Origin: Verrucomicrobiota bacterium
GTDB taxonomy: Bacteria > Verrucomicrobiota > Verrucomicrobiia > Opitutales > UBA953
Length of the DNA stretch: 8,912 nucleotides
Direction of reading: 5' to 3'
Assembly: GCA_009924965.1 (NCBI GenBank)
Contig: RFQN01000050.1
Location: 1-8,912 of the forward strand
Positions 6,333 through 8,912 of the stretch are shown one piece after another. The notes under the pieces were generated by a model. The model saw only the letters and a list, made by a program, of their open reading frames with translations, did not search any database and had not been told where the DNA came from. Each line of letters starts with the position of its first letter. The stretch's first letter is position 1. The position numbers were made by a program, and so were the translations under genes.

Positions 6333-7318
6333 GCGGGTGAGGAGGGCCTACGGCCGAGCCGATTCAGCACAGGAACGCAGGCGAGCAGGACCAAAAAGGC
6401 AAGCAACATGGCGGCGTTGCCCGCGAAATCATGGACGGTGCCGAACGCGGAGAAGCCAGCGCTGCCGGGTTCGAGTCCGCTGAAGTCGCGTTCCAGCGAG
6501 CGCGAGCCATGGTTCATCGCGTGGAACGCCAGGTAGGTGTTGCGGCCGATGTTGAGGAGGATCGCCGTCCCCGCGGAGAGGCCGATCATCGCCATCCGGC
6601 GGACGAGCGAGCCGAGCCAGCCGCCCTCCAGGAAAATCGCCCCGAGGAACGCGCCGACGAACACGCAGGCCGAGAACGAACGGATACCCGAGCAGGCGTC
6701 GGCCACGCCCACGGCGTCATGGTTGGCGAAGATGATGGTGTTGCCGCTGACGCGGATGGCGTGGTCGGACGCGCGCAGGATGCCGGAGACGATTTCCGTG
6801 ACGTTGGTGAGGAGCTCGCCCTTGATGCGATTGTCGACGAGGTAAAGGAAAGGCCCTGAGATCAGCCAGACGCCGGCAGGGAAGAGCAGGAGCCCGACGG
6901 CCGCGAGGCGGGCCCGCACGGTGGCTTCGGTCTGCTGCGGGCCTTGGACGGAGAGGAACGCGCAGCCCAGCGCCGTCCCCATGAACCCGAAGGCGATGGC
7001 GAGGGTCGGGAGGACGCCAGTGCCGGTGATGGCTCGGGCGGCGGCCCCGAGGACGAAGGCGAGCAACGCACCAAAGGTCAGGACCGTCACGGTGCGCAGT
7101 AACCACGGGCTGGTCGCCCGCAGCTCGTCCCAGCGCTCCCAGAGCACATAGCCGGAGAAGACGGGCACGAGGTAGCCGAAGGTGTAGTCGTCCTTGGTGC
7201 TCCAGATAGCCCACTGGTCCCAAGCGGTGAAGGCCGCGAGGCCAAGGAGCAGCCAGCCCAGCCCGCGCGTGGTGGCGTCGAGCGGGGGCGTCGGGACGGC
7301 CTGGGCTTCCGTGGACAT
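6329..7318 (-). CDS. exosortase/archaeosortase-family membrane transpeptidase
   Basis: This is a 329-residue inner-membrane protein with about eight hydrophobic segments and no signal peptide. It has the invariant catalytic triad of the exosortase (Xrt/EpsH) family: Cys in ADACSGIRSF (C209), Arg in NIGRNTYLAF (R259) and His in VHDFAG (H296). The N-terminal stretch DDYTFGYLVPVFSGYVLW (43-60) also matches the family. Exosortases recognise short C-terminal signals, such as PEP-CTERM, on exported proteins and cleave them for surface attachment or release; many occur near exopolysaccharide genes. No protein with such a tail is in the window, so its substrate and subclass are unknown. The ATG (7316-7318) shares one base with the upstream ATPase stop (TGATG), and its own stop overlaps glgA by 4 nt. 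It has no Shine-Dalgarno sequence. Co-expression with both neighbours is strongly implied; a shared function is not. Confidence 0.88.
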   Translation of the reverse strand: MSTEAQAVPTPPLDATTRGLGWLLLGLAAFTAWDQWAIWSTKDDYTFGYLVPVFSGYVLWERWDELRATSPWLLRTVTVLTFGALLAFVLGAAARAITGTGVLPTLAIAFGFMGTALGCAFLSVQGPQQTEATVRARLAAVGLLLFPAGVWLISGPFLYLVDNRIKGELLTNVTEIVSGILRASDHAIRVSGNTIIFANHDAVGVADACSGIRSFSACVFVGAFLGAIFLEGGWLGSLVRRMAMIGLSAGTAILLNIGRNTYLAFHAMNHGSRSLERDFSGLEPGSAGFSAFGTVHDFAGNAAMLLAFLVLLACVPVLNRLGRRPSSPA

Positions 7319-8118
7319 CAGAACCGTGGCACGGCCGCCAAGAGCGTCTTGGTGTAGGCGTGTTGCGGGTTGCCGAGGATGTCGGCCGGCGCGCCCTGTT
7401 CGACGATGCGCCCCTTGGACATCACGAGGATGTGGTCGCTGACGTGTTCGACGACGGCGAGGTCGTGCGCGATGAAGAGGTAGGTCAGGCCGAGCTTCTC
7501 CTGCAGGTCCTGCAGGAGGTTGACGACCTCCGCCTGCACGGAGACGTCGAGCGCGGAGACGGGCTCGTCGCAGATGATGAGCTCGGGCTGCACCGCGAGG
7601 GCGCGGGCGATGCCGATGCGCTGGCGCTGGCCGCCGGAGAACTCGTGCGGGTGGCGGCGGAGGTGTTCAGGCGGCAGCTTGACGTCGCGGAGGAGCTCGG
7701 CGCAGCGTTGCTCGCGCTCGGACTTCGACATCCCAGGGAAGTGGATTTCGAGGGGCTCGGAAAGAATGCCCAGGACGTCGGAGCGGGGGTTGAGCGAGTT
7801 ATACGGGTCCTGGAAGATCATCTGGATCTTCTTGCGCCAAGGGAGGAAGCCGGCGTTGCCCAAGCGGCCGATGTCCTCGCCTTGGTAGAGGATCTGGCCG
7901 GCGGTCAGCGGGGCGAGTTTGATGATGGCCTTGCCGGTGGTGCTCTTGCCGGAACCCGATTCGCCGACGAGGCCGACGGTCTTGCCGCGTGGGATGGAGA
8001 ACGAGATCCCGTCGACCGCACGCTTGGGTTCGGCGCGCTGGAAGAACCAGTTGGCCCGGCCGGGGTAGTGCACCGACAGGTCGCGGATCTCGAGGAGGGC
8101 GGAAGGGGCGGTGCTCAC
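7318..8118 (-). CDS. oppF: peptide ABC transporter ATPase, OppF/DppF type
   Basis: This is a cytosolic ATPase of a peptide or related solute importer, 266 residues. ABC motifs are complete: Walker A GESGSGKST (52-60), Q-loop Gln in MIFQDPYNSLNPR (Q103), signature SGGQRQR (161-167), Walker B LIICDEP (180-186), D-loop SALD (188-191) and the H-loop His in IAHDL (H218). The sequence around LPWRKKIQMIFQDP and the STTGKAI after Walker A are typical of the F-type half of Opp, Dpp and Yej systems. The protein ends at YTKTLLAAVPRF, so it lacks the C-terminal extension with conserved cysteines found in most OppF/DppF (over 300 residues). This recalls the C-terminal half of YejF. The start is GTG (8116-8118), overlapping the upstream ATPase stop by 4 nt (GTGA). 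The symbol is by family; substrate is unknown, and NikE- or Yej-like roles are alternatives. Confidence 0.9.
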   Translation of the reverse strand: MSTAPSALLEIRDLSVHYPGRANWFFQRAEPKRAVDGISFSIPRGKTVGLVGESGSGKSTTGKAIIKLAPLTAGQILYQGEDIGRLGNAGFLPWRKKIQMIFQDPYNSLNPRSDVLGILSEPLEIHFPGMSKSEREQRCAELLRDVKLPPEHLRRHPHEFSGGQRQRIGIARALAVQPELIICDEPVSALDVSVQAEVVNLLQDLQEKLGLTYLFIAHDLAVVEHVSDHILVMSKGRIVEQGAPADILGNPQHAYTKTLLAAVPRF

Positions 8119-8912
8119 GACTGGGAAAGTTCCTCGCTCAGGGTGGTCAAGCGACGGCGGCGTTGGCCGAGGCGCGGAATGCAGGCGATGAGGCCCTTGG
8201 TGTAGGGGTCCGTCGGGTGGTGCATGACGTGGTCGGCGGTGCCGCTTTCGACCACGCGGCCGTGGCGCATGACCTGCACGTGGTCGGCGAAATTGGCGAC
8301 GATCCCGAAGTTATGCGTGATCATGAGGATGCTCATGCCGCGCTCCTTGCGGAGGCGACCGAGCAGGTCCATGATTTCCTTCTGGATGGTGACGTCGAGG
8401 GCCGTGGTGGGTTCGTCGGCGACGAGGATGCGCGGGTTGCAGGCCAAGGCCATGGCGATCATGGCGCGCTGCTGCATGCCGCCGGAGAGCTCGTGCGGGT
8501 ATTGGTTGGCGACCTTCTGCGGGTCGTGGATGTGGACTTCCTCGAGGGCCTTCACCACGGCCGCGTCGACATCGGTCACCTCGCGGCGATGGATGCGGAC
8601 GGCTTCGCCGATCTGAAAGCCGATCGTGTAGACGGGGTTGAGCGAAGTACCCGGGTCTTGGAAGACGTAGGCGATCTCCTTGCCGCGGACCTTGGAGATC
8701 TCGGCCTCATCGAGGGTCAGGAGGTCGCGTCCGTCGAGCCAGGCTTGGCCGGTGATGGAGCAGGTGGGCTCGCCCGGGAGGAGGCGGGTCAAGGCCAGGG
8801 CCGAGACGGACTTCCCGGAGCCCGATTCGCCGACGACCGCGAGGACCTCGCCTTGGCGGAGCTCGAAGCTCACATGAGCCGAGGCCACGGTCTCCTTGCC
8901 GCCGGAGCGGAA
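8115..8912 (-). CDS. oppD: peptide ABC transporter ATPase, OppD/DppD type, 5' end cut by window edge
   Basis: This is the partner ATPase of the gene that follows; 265 residues are visible from FRSGGKET onwards. In the fragment, Walker A is GESGSGKS (28-35), the Q-loop is AYVFQDPGTSLNP (Q85), the signature is LSGGMQQR (142-149), Walker B is ILVADEP (162-168) and the H-loop is ITHNF (H200). The reading frame stays open to the window edge, and FRSGGKETVASAHVSFELRQGE is standard ATPase N-terminal sequence. The GTG at 8886-8888 is therefore internal, and only about a dozen residues are missing. After YTKGLIACIPRL it ends within about 18 residues (RRRRLTTLSEELSQS), again without the usual cysteine-containing Opp/Dpp C-terminal domain. 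Permease and binding-protein genes would be expected upstream, outside the window. D-type naming is by family; the transported substrate cannot be read from the ATPase. Confidence 0.9.
   Translation of the reverse strand, partial: FRSGGKETVASAHVSFELRQGEVLAVVGESGSGKSVSALALTRLLPGEPTCSITGQAWLDGRDLLTLDEAEISKVRGKEIAYVFQDPGTSLNPVYTIGFQIGEAVRIHRREVTDVDAAVVKALEEVHIHDPQKVANQYPHELSGGMQQRAMIAMALACNPRILVADEPTTALDVTIQKEIMDLLGRLRKERGMSILMITHNFGIVANFADHVQVMRHGRVVESGTADHVMHHPTDPYTKGLIACIPRLGQRRRRLTTLSEELSQS

Noticed and set aside
7360..8205. Plus-strand open frame of 281 codons opposite the OppF-type ATPase
   Set aside because: It is an antisense shadow with the same Asp/Glu/Val/Gly-biased composition; the minus-strand ATPase is unambiguous.
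8886..8888. GTG as the start of the OppD-type ATPase
   Set aside because: The frame stays open upstream to the window edge and the extra residues (FRSGGKET) match the normal N-terminal strand region of these ATPases, so the gene is truncated by the window rather than starting here.
1..8912. CRISPR, tRNA, rRNA, transposon or phage/defence genes
   Set aside because: No regularly spaced repeats, no terminal inverted repeats around a transposase-like gene, and no gaps above 133 bp that could hold an unannotated RNA gene of known type.

Overview
This is a GC-rich, densely packed bacterial window in which every gene I can support lies on the minus strand, so the order of transcription runs from high to low coordinates. 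It holds eight protein-coding genes, two of them cut by the window edges. I see no rRNA, tRNA, CRISPR array, insertion sequence or phage gene. The mix of an exosortase-family membrane protease, a TorF/Gcw_chp-type small porin, and a peptide ABC transporter in high-GC DNA with few Shine-Dalgarno sequences fits a Gram-negative bacterium. My best guess is Verrucomicrobiota (an Opitutae relative). This is inferred from protein flavour, not from a marker gene.

Layout in direction of transcription. (1) 8912 to 4893 is a tightly coupled four-gene run. It contains a peptide-transporter ATPase of the OppD/DppD type (its 5' end lies outside the window), a second ATPase of the OppF/DppF type, an exosortase/archaeosortase-family protein, and glycogen synthase GlgA. 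The three junctions overlap by 4, 1 and 4 nt (GTGA, TGATG, ATGA), so the genes are almost certainly co-transcribed and translationally coupled. (2) 4892 to 4760 is a 133-bp gap with a plausible promoter and a strong ribosome binding site for a secreted outer-membrane beta-barrel protein at 4759 to 4130. That gene is followed by a clear intrinsic terminator. (3) 4031 to 1074 holds lipA (lipoyl synthase) and a UvrD/PcrA/Rep-type superfamily 1 helicase, separated by only 3 nt; the helicase starts with GTG. (4) 1073 to 975 is a 99-bp gap with a plausible sigma-70-like promoter for serA (D-3-phosphoglycerate dehydrogenase), whose 3' end runs off the left edge.

Functionally most of the window is housekeeping: serine synthesis, lipoate cofactor, DNA repair helicase, glycogen synthesis and peptide uptake. 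The least ordinary part is the exosortase gene. It is locked by overlapping stop and start codons between a peptide importer and glycogen synthase, with no PEP-CTERM-type substrate visible in the window. Both ABC ATPases are also short, lacking the usual cysteine-containing C-terminal extension of Opp/Dpp ATPases, and together resemble a split YejF. I did not find a convincing new defence or mobile system here.
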